Source: Desulfobulbaceae bacterium
GTDB taxonomy: Bacteria; Desulfobacterota; Desulfobulbia; Desulfobulbales; Desulfocapsaceae
Length of the DNA stretch: 64,000 bases
Direction: 5' to 3'
Assembly (NCBI GenBank): GCA_003249645.1
Contig: QKIH01000044.1
Location: 1-64,000 of the forward strand
In this document: piece after piece, positions 43,929 through 53,037 of the stretch
Layout of the letters: every line of letters starts with the position of its first letter
Position numbering within the stretch: position 1 is the stretch's first letter
The notes under the pieces: generated by a model
What the model saw: the letters and a program-made list of their open reading frames with translations, nothing else
The model's database searches: none
What the model was told of the DNA's origin: nothing
Translations under genes and position numbers: made by a program

Positions 43929-45167
43929 ATGAACCAGAATACACGCGTCGTTATTACCGGGGTTGGGCTTGCCGCTCCCAATGCAGACAATCTTCATGAT
44001 TTCAGAGATAAAGCTATCAGAGGAATAAACGAAACCACCGAAATTGAATTACGCTATTTCGGCAAGGCACCTGCCGGTATCTGCACCTTCCCTGAGACCA
44101 AATACCGTAAGAAAAAAGATAATAAACGCGGTACCAGAGCCGGTTGTCTTGGCGTTTACTGTACCTACGAGGCACTCAACGATGCCGGGCTTGATATTGA
44201 TTACTATGATCGTTCGAAGATCGGCGTCTATATTGGCCTTACGGAGCATGGCACAGTCGAAACTGAAAATGAAGTGTACAACATAAAACAGTATGACTAT
44301 GACACGAAGTACTGGACACACCATCACAACCCGAGAACAGTGCTGAACAATCCGGCTGGCGAAATTACCATGAGCCTTGGGATAACCGGCCCGCATTACT
44401 CAATCGGCGCCGCATGCGCCGCTGGTAATGCATCTCTGATACAGGGTGTTCAGATGCTGCGCCTCGGTGAAGTGGATATGGCCATTGCCGGCGGCATCTC
44501 GGAATGTGTCGGCTCCTTTGGTATTTTTGCCTCGTTTAAAGCACAGAATGCCCTGGGCTATGATGAAGACCCTCGGCTTGCCTGCAAACCCTTTGACATG
44601 AGCCGTAACGGCATAATCATTTCTGAAGGCGCATGCGTATACACTCTTGAAACCCTGGATAAAGCTCTTGAACGCGGGGCAAAAATTTACGGCGAGATTG
44701 TCGGCTATGCCATGAATTCCGACGCCAAAGATTTTGTTCTGCCGTTCTGGGAAAGACAGGCTGAGTGTATGGAGCTTGCCCTTCAACGAGCAGGACTTAA
44801 AGCGGAAGACATTGACCTGGTAAACACCCACGCCACCGGCACCAAATCAGGTGATATTGAAGAGTGCAAAGCTGTAAAACGAGTCTTCGGTAATTCTTCT
44901 TCTACTTATATCAACAATACCAAATCAATCATTGGTCATGCCATGGGTGCTGCCGGAGTTCTTGAACTTGCTGCCAACCTCGGCAGTTTCGATGATGGAA
45001 TCATCCACCCAACCATCAATATTACTGAACTCGACCCTGAATGTGCCTTGAATAATCTTGTTATTAACACAGCAAAACAAGTTGACGCGGTTGATACAAT
45101 ATTGAACAACTCTTTCGGCATGGTTGGTATAAACTCCACCCTTGTGGTAAAAAAATACAAGGGATAA
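43929..45167 (+). CDS. FabF-like 3-oxoacyl-ACP synthase (ketosynthase) of an unassigned type II locus
   Basis: A condensing enzyme of the KAS I/II type that would extend an ACP-bound acyl chain with malonyl-ACP. The thiolase fold has the active-site Cys in GAACAAGNAS (near 162), the first His in NTHATGTKSGD (near 299) and the second in SIIGHAMGAAG (near 335), so it is a complete Cys-His-His enzyme. It is not a chain-length-factor partner. Length 412 aa is usual, but the N-terminal third (FGKAPAGICTFPETKYRKKKD) is unlike housekeeping FabF. It heads a cluster with its own ACP, two CrtI-like enzymes, KR and DH. No second KS is present. Product unknown. Confidence 0.85.
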   Translation: MNQNTRVVITGVGLAAPNADNLHDFRDKAIRGINETTEIELRYFGKAPAGICTFPETKYRKKKDNKRGTRAGCLGVYCTYEALNDAGLDIDYYDRSKIGVYIGLTEHGTVETENEVYNIKQYDYDTKYWTHHHNPRTVLNNPAGEITMSLGITGPHYSIGAACAAGNASLIQGVQMLRLGEVDMAIAGGISECVGSFGIFASFKAQNALGYDEDPRLACKPFDMSRNGIIISEGACVYTLETLDKALERGAKIYGEIVGYAMNSDAKDFVLPFWERQAECMELALQRAGLKAEDIDLVNTHATGTKSGDIEECKAVKRVFGNSSSTYINNTKSIIGHAMGAAGVLELAANLGSFDDGIIHPTINITELDPECALNNLVINTAKQVDAVDTILNNSFGMVGINSTLVVKKYKG

Positions 45168-45295
45168 TGAAATTTTCTTTTATTCTAAAAAAAACATAAA
45201 AAAGATTGATCATCTGTGTTATAGACACATTTTGTTAAAATCTAGGATACGATTATTCGCTTTTAAATATAGTACAGAACCTTCTGGAGATACGA

Positions 45296-45547
45296 ATGAC
45301 ACGTGACGAAATTAAAGACCTGGTACTTGAAATCATTGAAGATATTGATGAGGACGCTGATTTTGATGCGCTTGATCCTGCTGAACCGCTGCGTGATCAG
45401 CTAGACCTTGATTCCATGGATTTTCTCGATATTGTCATGGAGCTTCGTAAACGTCATCAGTTACAAATTCCCGAAGAAGATTATCCTCAACTTGCAACCC
45501 TCAACAGCTGTGTGGACTATCTTGAGCCGCTTCTCAAAGACGCCTGA
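45296..45547 (+). CDS. Acyl carrier protein dedicated to the locus
   Basis: An 83-aa acidic, helical carrier protein. The phosphopantetheine attachment Ser lies in LDLDSMDFLDIV (near 40), with the usual acidic helix II following. The LRDQLDLDSMDFLD motif is closer to specialised polyketide or aryl-polyene ACPs than to the housekeeping AcpP (DSLD) motif, which suggests a dedicated partner for the neighbouring KS. GGAG precedes the ATG. Upstream is a 128-nt gap after the KS gene containing a TGTGT...ACACA repeat, so it might also have its own promoter. The next gene starts 4 nt after its stop. Confidence 0.88.
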   Translation: MTRDEIKDLVLEIIEDIDEDADFDALDPAEPLRDQLDLDSMDFLDIVMELRKRHQLQIPEEDYPQLATLNSCVDYLEPLLKDA

Positions 45548-45551
45548 TTGA

Positions 45552-46937
45552 GTGAAGTATCCTTTTCTGATTATCGGCAGCGGCTTATCTGGTTTAGCCG
45601 CTGCTATCCGTATATCCAACTATTGCCCTGACGTACTGCTGCTTGATCAACACAGCAGAATTGGCGGCCTGAATTCATACTACTACCGCAACAACCGTCT
45701 GCTTGAAACCGGCCTTCATGCAATAACCAACTACGCACCGAAAAAGCAAAAACATGCACCGATCAACAAGCTGTTCCGACAACTGAAAATCAAGCGTGAT
45801 GAATTTTCTTTTAAAGAACAGATTGGCAGCCAGATTCACTTCGGTTCTGATCAGATCCTGAATTTCAACAATGATGTAAACCTGCTGATCTCAGAGGTAG
45901 AACGACTATTCCCGGATTGTCACGATGATTTTTGCTCCTTATTAAAGAAAATCGAAGTCCATAATCCGTTTCAAAATACAACAGGCTTGTCTGCAAGAAA
46001 GTATCTCGAAGAAATGATCAGCGATAAACGGCTGATTGAAATGCTGCTATGCCCTCTTTGCTATTATGGTTCAAGTGTTGAAAATGATATGGAACTCAAC
46101 CAGTTTGTCATCATGTTCCGTTCGATATTTCTTGAAGGCATGTTCAGGCCAGAAGGTACAATTAGAGATTTCCTTCAGGTTCTAAAGCAACGCTTTGTTG
46201 ATCAGGGCGGTACACTGAGGCTGAAAAGCAAAGTCAGCAGGATTCTTGTAAAAAACAATACCGCCTATGGCGTTGAGCTTGATTCCGGTGAAATAATTGA
46301 AGCCGACAATATACTGTCCACGGCCGGATATGAAGAAACTTTAGCCCTGACGGGCCGGGATCTTAAAACCAGGATCGGCAAACGGCTTGCATTCATCGAG
46401 TCTATTTTTTTAGTCGACGATTCGATAAAAAACAACCTCACCACCTCAAAAACGATTATTTTCTATAATTCCGGAGAATTATTTAATTATCAGCAATCCG
46501 CCGAGATTGTCGATTACCGGAGCGGTGTTATCTGTTTTCCCCAGAATTTCCAAGATATTGGCATTTCAGATCCTTTGGAAATCCGGTTAACACACCTAGC
46601 CAACTATGATCTTTGGCAGAAACTTTCTTCTACCCCGGAAGAATATCGGCGTGTTAAACTTCAATGCAGTGCCCGGTCCGCCGAAACTGCAGAGAAAATA
46701 ATTGGAATTTTTTCTGACAATATTGTATATCAAGACACTTTTACGCCTGTCACAATTCAGCGTTACACTCTGAAACATGAAGGCGCTATTTACGGGAGTC
46801 CTAGAAAAATAGCAGACGGAGACATTGGTTTTACCAACCTCTTCCTAGCTGGAACCGACCAGGGGTTTCTAGGAATAATCGGATCAATGTTAAGCGGTGT
46901 ATCCATCGCCAACCAGCATTTTTTGACCAAAATCTAA
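45552..46937 (+). CDS. CrtI-like FAD-dependent oxidoreductase 1
   Basis: A 461-aa flavoprotein of the phytoene desaturase/amine oxidase superfamily. The N-terminal dinucleotide-binding motif is FLIIGSGLSGLAAAIRIS, followed about 25 residues on by DQHSRIGGLNSYYYR (the GG-doublet of the family). A C-terminal FAD motif (LFLAGTDQGFLGIIGSMLSG) binds the rest of the flavin. Family enzymes introduce, saturate or isomerise double bonds in polyenes and retinoids. The sequence cannot tell desaturase from saturase or isomerase. It starts with GTG 4 nt after the ACP gene and is followed within 22 nt by a second, divergent member of the same superfamily, so the two may act as a pair or in sequence on the ACP-bound chain. 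Confidence 0.8.
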   Translation: MKYPFLIIGSGLSGLAAAIRISNYCPDVLLLDQHSRIGGLNSYYYRNNRLLETGLHAITNYAPKKQKHAPINKLFRQLKIKRDEFSFKEQIGSQIHFGSDQILNFNNDVNLLISEVERLFPDCHDDFCSLLKKIEVHNPFQNTTGLSARKYLEEMISDKRLIEMLLCPLCYYGSSVENDMELNQFVIMFRSIFLEGMFRPEGTIRDFLQVLKQRFVDQGGTLRLKSKVSRILVKNNTAYGVELDSGEIIEADNILSTAGYEETLALTGRDLKTRIGKRLAFIESIFLVDDSIKNNLTTSKTIIFYNSGELFNYQQSAEIVDYRSGVICFPQNFQDIGISDPLEIRLTHLANYDLWQKLSSTPEEYRRVKLQCSARSAETAEKIIGIFSDNIVYQDTFTPVTIQRYTLKHEGAIYGSPRKIADGDIGFTNLFLAGTDQGFLGIIGSMLSGVSIANQHFLTKI

Positions 46938-46959
46938 ACTTTTACACCTGCCTTTTCTT

Positions 46960-48369
46960 ATGCCAGTTGCTTTTGACGCCATTTCAGACAGATATGATGC
47001 TATCGTCATCGGTTCAGGTCTTGGAGGCCTGACCACCGCTAATCGGCTTGCCTATTGCGGCCATAAAATACTCCTGCTTGAATACCACCATCAGCTCGGC
47101 GGACTTGCCACTTGGTTCAAAAGAAAAGGACATATTTTTGATGTTTCCCTGCACGGATTTCCATTCGGAATGGTTAAGACCTGTAAAAGATACTGGACCA
47201 AGGAAATCATGCAGTCAATTGTCCAGTTGAAGAACATCGTTTTCGATAATCCTCAATTTACGTTGAAGACAACCTTTGACAAGCTTGATTTCACGCGTCT
47301 TTTAAACGAGAAATTCAAAGTGGAGCTGTCAACCATCAACAAGTTTTTTGAAACTGTCGCCAAGATGAATTTTTATGATGATCAGACGATGACCACAAGA
47401 GAGCTTTTTGAGAAGTTCTTTCCAGGCCGTTCAGATGTTCATCGACTGCTGATGGAACCTATTACCTACGCCAACGGATCAACATTGGAGGATCCGGCAA
47501 TCACATACGGCATTGTCTTCTCAAATTTTATGAACAAAGGGGTCTTTACCTTTGAAGGCGGAACAGACAAACTCATTTCGATGATGGAAAAGGAACTCGA
47601 ACGCCAGGGAGTAACAATCTGTACCAAGGCCAAAGTAGAAAAAATTATCGTCAATAAAGGCAAAGTATGCGGGGTAGTTGCCAATGGAAGAACCATTGCA
47701 GCAGATGCGGTTATATCCAACAGCGGCATAACCAACACCATCAATAACCTGACCGAGTCGTCAGCCTTCTCAGATGAATTTCTTGAAAAGGCCGGGAAAA
47801 TACGGGTGAACAACTCCTCCTGCCAGGTTTATTTCGGAATCAGACAAGAAGAAAAACTTGATGATATCGGGGATCTGCTCTTTACATCCACTGCAGAGGA
47901 ATTTTCGAGCGCAGAACTGCTCGACAAAGAAACAAAATCAAAAACCTTTTCTATTTATTATCCTAAAACCAGACCTGGGCACGACAGATATACCATTGTT
48001 GCCTCAATGAACAGTCGCTATTCTGACTGGCAGGATATGAATGAAACAGTTTACAAGCAGGAAAAAGAGAACCTGATTCAGCGCACCATCGCAGATCTGA
48101 AACGGTACGTTCCAAATATAGAGTCAATGACAGACTGGGTTGAAGCTGCGACACCAAAGACCTTCAATCACTATACTCTGCACACCAATGGAACCTCTTT
48201 CGGTACAAAATTTGAAGGGCTTGATGTCTCTCGTTCTATTTTCAAGGAAGTTGGCGGGCTTTTTCATGTCGGCTCCGTCGGCATCATTATGTCCGGCTGG
48301 CTTGGAGCCATCAATTACGGAGTAATCGTCTCCAACGATGTAGACTGCTATTTACGCAGCAATAATTAA
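46960..48369 (+). CDS. CrtI-like FAD-dependent oxidoreductase 2
   Basis: A 469-aa member of the phytoene desaturase/retinol saturase-like group. It has DAIVIGSGLGGLTTANRLAY at the N-terminus, then LLEYHHQLGGLATWFKRKG, and a C-terminal GGLFHVGSVGIIMSGWLGA flavin motif. It is clearly a distant relative of the gene before it, but the two share little outside the FAD motifs, so they are not a recent duplication. There is no signal peptide. No strong Shine-Dalgarno precedes the ATG, and translation may depend on coupling. In carotenoid pathways such enzymes act on isoprenoids, but none of the isoprenoid genes (crtB, crtE) are here. An acyl or polyene substrate is therefore inferred. Confidence 0.8.
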   Translation: MPVAFDAISDRYDAIVIGSGLGGLTTANRLAYCGHKILLLEYHHQLGGLATWFKRKGHIFDVSLHGFPFGMVKTCKRYWTKEIMQSIVQLKNIVFDNPQFTLKTTFDKLDFTRLLNEKFKVELSTINKFFETVAKMNFYDDQTMTTRELFEKFFPGRSDVHRLLMEPITYANGSTLEDPAITYGIVFSNFMNKGVFTFEGGTDKLISMMEKELERQGVTICTKAKVEKIIVNKGKVCGVVANGRTIAADAVISNSGITNTINNLTESSAFSDEFLEKAGKIRVNNSSCQVYFGIRQEEKLDDIGDLLFTSTAEEFSSAELLDKETKSKTFSIYYPKTRPGHDRYTIVASMNSRYSDWQDMNETVYKQEKENLIQRTIADLKRYVPNIESMTDWVEAATPKTFNHYTLHTNGTSFGTKFEGLDVSRSIFKEVGGLFHVGSVGIIMSGWLGAINYGVIVSNDVDCYLRSNN

Positions 48370-48381
48370 CAGAGAACTATC

Positions 48382-49122
48382 ATGACGTTTTTTCAGAATA
48401 AGAAGGTCATAGTCACCGGAGCAACACGTGGAATAGGTAAAACTGTTGCACAATCTTTTCTTGACTCCGGCGCAACCGTAATCGGAATTTATGCAGGCAA
48501 CAGAAAAGCCGCCGAATCGTTTCTTTCAGAAGCATCGGCAAAAGACCAGAATCTCTCTCTATACCAGTGCGATATAAGCAATAAAGATCAGGTTAGATCG
48601 TTTTATGATGCCATAGAACAACGTTTTCAAAGCATTGACATCCTTGTAAATAATGCTGGGATAAGAAAAGATGCGATAGTTGCGTTGATGAAAGAGGAAG
48701 AATGGCAGCAGGTCATAGATATCAACCTGACAGGAACTTTTCTGATGTCCAAATATGCCGTTCCCTTGATGATGCAGCAGAAATTCGGAAGAATTATCAA
48801 TGTAACATCGCCGATGGCGTACCTCGGTTTCGCCGGACAGGCCAATTATTCAGCTTCAAAAGCCGGTCAGATAGGTCTGACAAAATCCCTGTCCAAAGAA
48901 ACAGCAAAGAAGAAGATCACTGTCAATTGCGTGTCTCCTGGATTCATAGAGACAGATCTCATCAATGATCTTTCAGACGAACAGCTTACCGCCTATAAAA
49001 AGCTCATTCCCATGAAGCGGTTCGGTACCCCGAAGGATGTTGCAGAAGCCATCATGTTTCTGGCAAGTGACAGAGCCTCTTACATTACAGGAGCGGTTCT
49101 TGAGATAACCGGAGGGTTATAA
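48382..49122 (+). CDS. FabG-like 3-oxoacyl-ACP reductase of the locus
   Basis: A 246-aa short-chain dehydrogenase reducing the 3-keto group made by the ketosynthase. NADPH-binding TGATRGIG (about 12-19), NNAG, the catalytic Ser in NVTSPMAY, and Tyr-Lys in YSASKAG (Tyr near 155, Lys near 159) are intact. The C-terminal ITGAVLEITGGL is typical of FabG. It lies 12 nt after the second CrtI-like gene and 2 nt before the dehydratase. Confidence 0.88.
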   Translation: MTFFQNKKVIVTGATRGIGKTVAQSFLDSGATVIGIYAGNRKAAESFLSEASAKDQNLSLYQCDISNKDQVRSFYDAIEQRFQSIDILVNNAGIRKDAIVALMKEEEWQQVIDINLTGTFLMSKYAVPLMMQQKFGRIINVTSPMAYLGFAGQANYSASKAGQIGLTKSLSKETAKKKITVNCVSPGFIETDLINDLSDEQLTAYKKLIPMKRFGTPKDVAEAIMFLASDRASYITGAVLEITGGL

Positions 49123-49124
49123 AA

Positions 49125-49553
49125 ATGAGCAAGGTTCCGGTTACGTCCTATATTCCTCATCGCCCTCCATTTTTATGGGTTGATAAAATTGTTGAACTCA
49201 CTGACAATCGAGCTGTGACAACCAAATACGTAGCTGAGGATCTACCTTTCTTCGAAGGGCATTATCCAGGTAACCCTATTGTACCCGGCGTTATTCTCTG
49301 TGAAGCCATATTCCAGACGGGTGCAGTTCTTATGGGGCATATCATCGGCAATGCTGAGCTGTCTGAAGAAAAAAAACCTGTTCTCACCCGGATAGAAAAT
49401 GCAAAATTCAAACAGATTGTGAAACCGGGCGATACATTGACTATTACTGTTGAACTGAAGGAGACGCTGTCATCCGTCAGTTATTTCAAAGGCAAGCTTT
49501 CCGTTGACGGCAAACTTGCAGTAGCAGTTTCTTTTGCCTGTGCTCTTGTCTAA
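49125..49553 (+). CDS. FabZ-like 3-hydroxyacyl-ACP dehydratase of the locus
   Basis: A 142-aa single hot-dog-fold dehydratase making the trans-2-enoyl chain. HRPPFLWVDKI at the N-terminus and EGHYPGNPIVPGVILCEA (catalytic His and Glu) are the standard FabZ/FabA-type active site. It is the last gene of the locus and its start follows the ketoreductase by 2 nt. No enoyl-ACP reductase follows, so each elongation cycle would leave a double bond unless the housekeeping reductase intervenes. Confidence 0.88.
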   Translation: MSKVPVTSYIPHRPPFLWVDKIVELTDNRAVTTKYVAEDLPFFEGHYPGNPIVPGVILCEAIFQTGAVLMGHIIGNAELSEEKKPVLTRIENAKFKQIVKPGDTLTITVELKETLSSVSYFKGKLSVDGKLAVAVSFACALV

Positions 49554-49614
49554 ATGATCAATCCTGATTGAATTCTGATCTATTCTGATATTTTCTTAGT
49601 TGCCCTTACTTTTG

Positions 49615-49645
49615 TTGAATTTTTTACTATTCAGGGTATTATAAT
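49615..49645 (+). promoter_or_regulatory. Candidate promoter for the tol operon
   Basis: TTGAAT (49615-49620) and TATAAT (49640-49645) with a 19-nt spacer, longer than optimal. It lies about 80 nt before the tolQ start within the 172-nt gap after the biosynthetic locus. Confidence 0.4.
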
Positions 49646-49725
49646 TCCTCAACATGCCTGTCTATTACAGATGGGCAAAACAAGTCTGAATTAACCATCC
49701 ACAATCTTTAAAGGACCGTTCTCAC

Positions 49726-50418
49726 GTGCAGTCATCATTCAGCTCTATGATTCTCCATGCTGGCCCTGTTGGTCAGTTTGTCATGCTTACATTGCTCGTA
49801 TTTTCACTTGTCTCATGGGCAATAGTCTTATCCAAACTAAAACTTTTCCGTAATGTCAGAATTGACTCAGAAGATTTTCTCGATACTTTCTGGTCGTCAA
49901 ATAATCTTTCTGAAGCATACGATGCAGCCGAGGAGTTTGAATACAGCCCTGAGGCTGTCGTTTTTATTGCTGGTTATAACGAGCTTCAGAAAATAAATAA
50001 AGTTCGCGCCGAAGACAAAGGCTCTGAAACCCTTGAAATGCAGATGGCCACACTTGATAACCTCAAACGGGCAATCCGCAAAGCAGAAAGCCAGGAGATC
50101 AGTGAACTCGGTCGAGCCCTTCCTTTTCTTGCTACAACCGGCAGTGCTACACCGTTTATCGGACTCTTCGGAACGGTCATGGGTATCATGTCCAGTTTTC
50201 ATGATATTGGCTTACGAGGGTCAGCCTCTCTTGCTGTTGTAGCACCAGGTATCTCTGAAGCACTCATCGTTACAGCTGCAGGTCTTGCTGTTGCTATCCC
50301 TGCTGTTATCGCCTTTAACTTCTTTTCAGCCAAGCTGGATAGAATTGACGGGGATATGCAGAACTTTTCAACCGATTTTCTTAACCTTGTTGAGCGTGAT
50401 TTGCTCAGTCGGGTTTAA
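49726..50418 (+). CDS. tolQ: TolQ, proton-channel subunit of the Tol complex
   Basis: An inner-membrane protein of the MotA/TolQ/ExbB family that uses the proton gradient to energise outer-membrane constriction at division. Three membrane segments are visible: FVMLTLLVFSLVSWAIVL near the N-terminus, and two around LPFLATTGSATPFIGLFGTVMGI and LIVTAAGLAVAIPAVIAFNFF, with the conserved TPFIGLFGTVMGI helix. Length 230 aa. The GTG at 49726 has AAAGGA 11 nt upstream. The gene order Q-R-A-B plus cpoB identifies it as Tol rather than ExbB. Confidence 0.92.
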   Translation: MQSSFSSMILHAGPVGQFVMLTLLVFSLVSWAIVLSKLKLFRNVRIDSEDFLDTFWSSNNLSEAYDAAEEFEYSPEAVVFIAGYNELQKINKVRAEDKGSETLEMQMATLDNLKRAIRKAESQEISELGRALPFLATTGSATPFIGLFGTVMGIMSSFHDIGLRGSASLAVVAPGISEALIVTAAGLAVAIPAVIAFNFFSAKLDRIDGDMQNFSTDFLNLVERDLLSRV

Positions 50419-50432
50419 GGTGGAGAGAACAT

Positions 50433-50858
50433 ATGGCTATGTCTTCGCCAAGAAACGGTAACCGCAGAGGGCTGGTAGCTGAAATCAACGTCACTCCTCT
50501 AGTCGATGTCATGCTCGTTCTGCTGATCATTTTTATGATTACCGCACCGATGATGACACAGGGGCTCGATGTTGATCTGCCTGAGACCACAGCGAAATCG
50601 CTTCGCCAATCGGACGATATCAAGATAGTTACCGTCGATAAGACAGGTAAAATCAGTATAGGCGAGCTCGAAACGCCGATTTCAATGCTGTTTGAACGTC
50701 TCGATGGGAAAAATGCTGATCAGAATCACGAAAAACCAATTTTTTTGAAAGCGGACAAAGGCGTTCCTTACGGAACAGTTATAGAAGTCATGGCTGAAAT
50801 TAAAGCAGCCGGTTATGACAAGCTCGGCATGATTACACAACCGAAGGATCAAAAATAG
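50433..50858 (+). CDS. tolR: TolR, Tol complex subunit
   Basis: A 141-aa ExbD/TolR-family protein with one N-terminal membrane helix carrying the proton-linked Asp (INVTPLVDVMLVLLIIFMI, Asp near 26) and a periplasmic domain. Strong Shine-Dalgarno (GGTGGAGAG). It ends at the GTG start of the TonB-like tolA gene, sharing one base. Confidence 0.93.
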   Translation: MAMSSPRNGNRRGLVAEINVTPLVDVMLVLLIIFMITAPMMTQGLDVDLPETTAKSLRQSDDIKIVTVDKTGKISIGELETPISMLFERLDGKNADQNHEKPIFLKADKGVPYGTVIEVMAEIKAAGYDKLGMITQPKDQK

Positions 50859-51724
50859 TGGATCGTGTACAGCGGATAGCCCCGATTGGCAAAATAGATT
50901 GGAAAATAGCTTTCAACCTTGCCGTAGGAATACATCTTCTTTTTGTTGCGTGCGTCATCTATCTGCCGCAGATTTTCAAAAGTAAACCAAAGCACGTTGA
51001 GATTTATTCTGTTGATCTGGTTAACTATGTAGAGCCTGCACCTGCGGCGCCCGCTCAGGCAGCACCGGCCAAGCCGAAAGAAGTAGTTAAGCCAAAACCT
51101 GAAGCGAGAAAAACTGCGCCAATAGCAGAAACCCCTGCGCCAGTTAAACCGGCACCTGAAAAAGTGGTCTCGCTCAAACCGATCAAGAAAAAAGTAGTCA
51201 GTGAGACGCCCCCTAAACCCGATTTAGATCGGCAACGTCGGTTAGTTGAAGCAAAGGTGGCTCAACGTGCTGCCGCAGAAGCTGCACGTCAAGCTCAAGA
51301 GGAAGCTGATCTGCAACGAAGACTTCTTGAAGCGGATCTTGCTGAAGCAAGACAAATTGCTGCTCAGATTAATGCTAATAATACCCCATCTACAGGAACA
51401 TCTGAAAAACAGGGCGGTGGCTCGAATCTCACCGGAATTGAAGCTCAATTCATGAACGCCATCAAGATTCACATCCATCAATATTGGCAGTTGCCGGCAA
51501 TAAAAAGCTGGGATCCTAATCTGACAACAAGAGTTGCTATTACCTTTAACCGAAACGGCAATATCAGAAGTATCGATATTGAAGAAAGTTCCGGCGACAA
51601 GCTCTTTGACCAGTATGTTAGAAAAGCTCTGCAGGATGCAGACCCATTACCTGCAATTCCTCCTGCACTTAGAAAATCAGTATATGATATCGGTTTCTTT
51701 TTTAAACCCGGTGGAATTCAATAA
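50858..51724 (+). CDS. tolA: TolA-like periplasm-spanning protein with TonB C-terminal domain
   Basis: A 288-aa protein with one N-terminal membrane helix (LAVGIHLLFVACVIYLPQIF, about 22-41). A Pro/Ala/Lys-rich stretch (about 55-125) and a charged Ala/Glu/Arg/Gln-rich helix (about 125-170) span the periplasm. A TonB_C domain (about 195-288) has ITFNRNGNIRSIDIEESSG and ends GFFFKPGGIQ. It links TolQR in the inner membrane to TolB at the outer membrane. Shorter than E. coli TolA (421 aa), mainly in the helical spacer. Confidence 0.88.
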   Translation: MDRVQRIAPIGKIDWKIAFNLAVGIHLLFVACVIYLPQIFKSKPKHVEIYSVDLVNYVEPAPAAPAQAAPAKPKEVVKPKPEARKTAPIAETPAPVKPAPEKVVSLKPIKKKVVSETPPKPDLDRQRRLVEAKVAQRAAAEAARQAQEEADLQRRLLEADLAEARQIAAQINANNTPSTGTSEKQGGGSNLTGIEAQFMNAIKIHIHQYWQLPAIKSWDPNLTTRVAITFNRNGNIRSIDIEESSGDKLFDQYVRKALQDADPLPAIPPALRKSVYDIGFFFKPGGIQ

Positions 51725-51738
51725 CTTAGAAGGAAAGT

Positions 51739-53022
51739 ATGAAAAAAATATTCCCAGTTTTTTTGTTTGTTCTACTCTTTTGCTTCCCTTTTCAATCAAT
51801 TGCTGCTGAAAGGGTTTATCTTGATATTTCTTCTTCTAAAACCAGGAAGATCAATATTGCCGTTCCCTGGTTTACAAATCAGGATCTGCCCGGCACTCCC
51901 CAGAATTTCGGCAGCGAGCTTGCCGATACTCTGGCAAAAGCTTTACAATTTCACGGCATTATTTCTATCTATCCTACCAGTGAATACGGTGGAAAACAGA
52001 ATGTTGATTTGAAAAATCGTGGTGTGGATTACTCTGTAATCGGTACCTACAAAATTTCTGCGAATATCGTTCGGTTTGAAATCCGACTCCTTGACGTCGC
52101 AAGCGGCTCCATGATTACCGGGAAATCGTATCAGGGCGAGCGCTCTCTGGTTGATCAGATGATCTTTAAATTTTGTGATGATGTCATATATGAACTCACT
52201 GGGAAAAGAGGGATAGCATCAACTCAGATAGCCTTTGTTACCAACAGTCTCAAGGCTAAAGAATTATTTGTAACCGATATTCTCGGCAGAAAAATCCGTC
52301 AGGTTACACGCCACAAAAACCTTGTTGTGTCTCCTCGTTTTACCCCTGATCATACACATATTGCCTATACTTCATTCCATAAAGGAAATCAGAGTCTCTA
52401 TATCACCGATCTGCGTCAAAGCAAAACAACCCGGGCTCTTTCACGCCGAAAAGGGATGAACCTTGCTCCAGCCTGGAGTCCTGACGGGAAAAACTTTATC
52501 CTGACCCTTTCCAACGAGGGAAATCCCGATCTGTACATGCTCGATCGGACCGGCAACATTATTCAGCAGTTGACACGAAACACAGGAATCAGTGTTTCAG
52601 CAAGTTACGCACCTAACGGCAGACAGTTTGTCTTTGTCTCCGATAGAAGCGGCAAGCCGCAAATCTATCTATACGATCTGCCAACCGGAAGAACACAGCG
52701 TATAACATTCGATCAGTATGAGAATAGCGAACCGTCCTGGTCACCTGTTGAAAATCTTATTGTATATACCAGCCTCCGGGAAGGAGTTTACCAGTTATGC
52801 ACTATAAAACCGGAAGCAGATGCTGTGCCTACACAGGTCACACAGGACTTATCACATCATGAGTCACCTTCATGGTCTCCTGATGGAAACCAGATAATTT
52901 TTTCAAAAAAAGACGGGAAAGAAAACAAGATTTACGGCATTATGAAAAACGGATCGTATCAGCGACGTCTTTTCGATTTTCCTGGCAGCCAGACATATCC
53001 TCAATGGGCTTATAACTATTAA
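51739..53022 (+). CDS. tolB: TolB, periplasmic beta-propeller of the Tol complex
   Basis: A 427-aa protein with a signal peptide (LLFCFPFQSIAA|ERV), an N-terminal mixed domain and a six-bladed propeller visible as repeats such as APAWSPDGKNFIL, SASYAPNGRQFVFV, PSWSPVENLIVYT and SPSWSPDGNQIIFS. TolB normally binds Pal and shuttles with TolA. In most operons pal follows tolB; here the next gene is cpoB, 15 nt on. Confidence 0.95.
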   Translation: MKKIFPVFLFVLLFCFPFQSIAAERVYLDISSSKTRKINIAVPWFTNQDLPGTPQNFGSELADTLAKALQFHGIISIYPTSEYGGKQNVDLKNRGVDYSVIGTYKISANIVRFEIRLLDVASGSMITGKSYQGERSLVDQMIFKFCDDVIYELTGKRGIASTQIAFVTNSLKAKELFVTDILGRKIRQVTRHKNLVVSPRFTPDHTHIAYTSFHKGNQSLYITDLRQSKTTRALSRRKGMNLAPAWSPDGKNFILTLSNEGNPDLYMLDRTGNIIQQLTRNTGISVSASYAPNGRQFVFVSDRSGKPQIYLYDLPTGRTQRITFDQYENSEPSWSPVENLIVYTSLREGVYQLCTIKPEADAVPTQVTQDLSHHESPSWSPDGNQIIFSKKDGKENKIYGIMKNGSYQRRLFDFPGSQTYPQWAYNY

Positions 53023-53037
53023 TTACGAGACACGAAT

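Noticed and set aside
43929-45167. KS as the missing OleA
   Set aside because: It is a FabF-type enzyme with two active-site His residues, not a FabH/thiolase-like OleA.
43929-49553. Ladderane or carotenoid biosynthesis as a definite call
   Set aside because: There are no radical-SAM genes and no crtB/crtE. CrtI-like enzymes alone do not define the product, so I kept it as an unassigned unsaturated acyl pathway.
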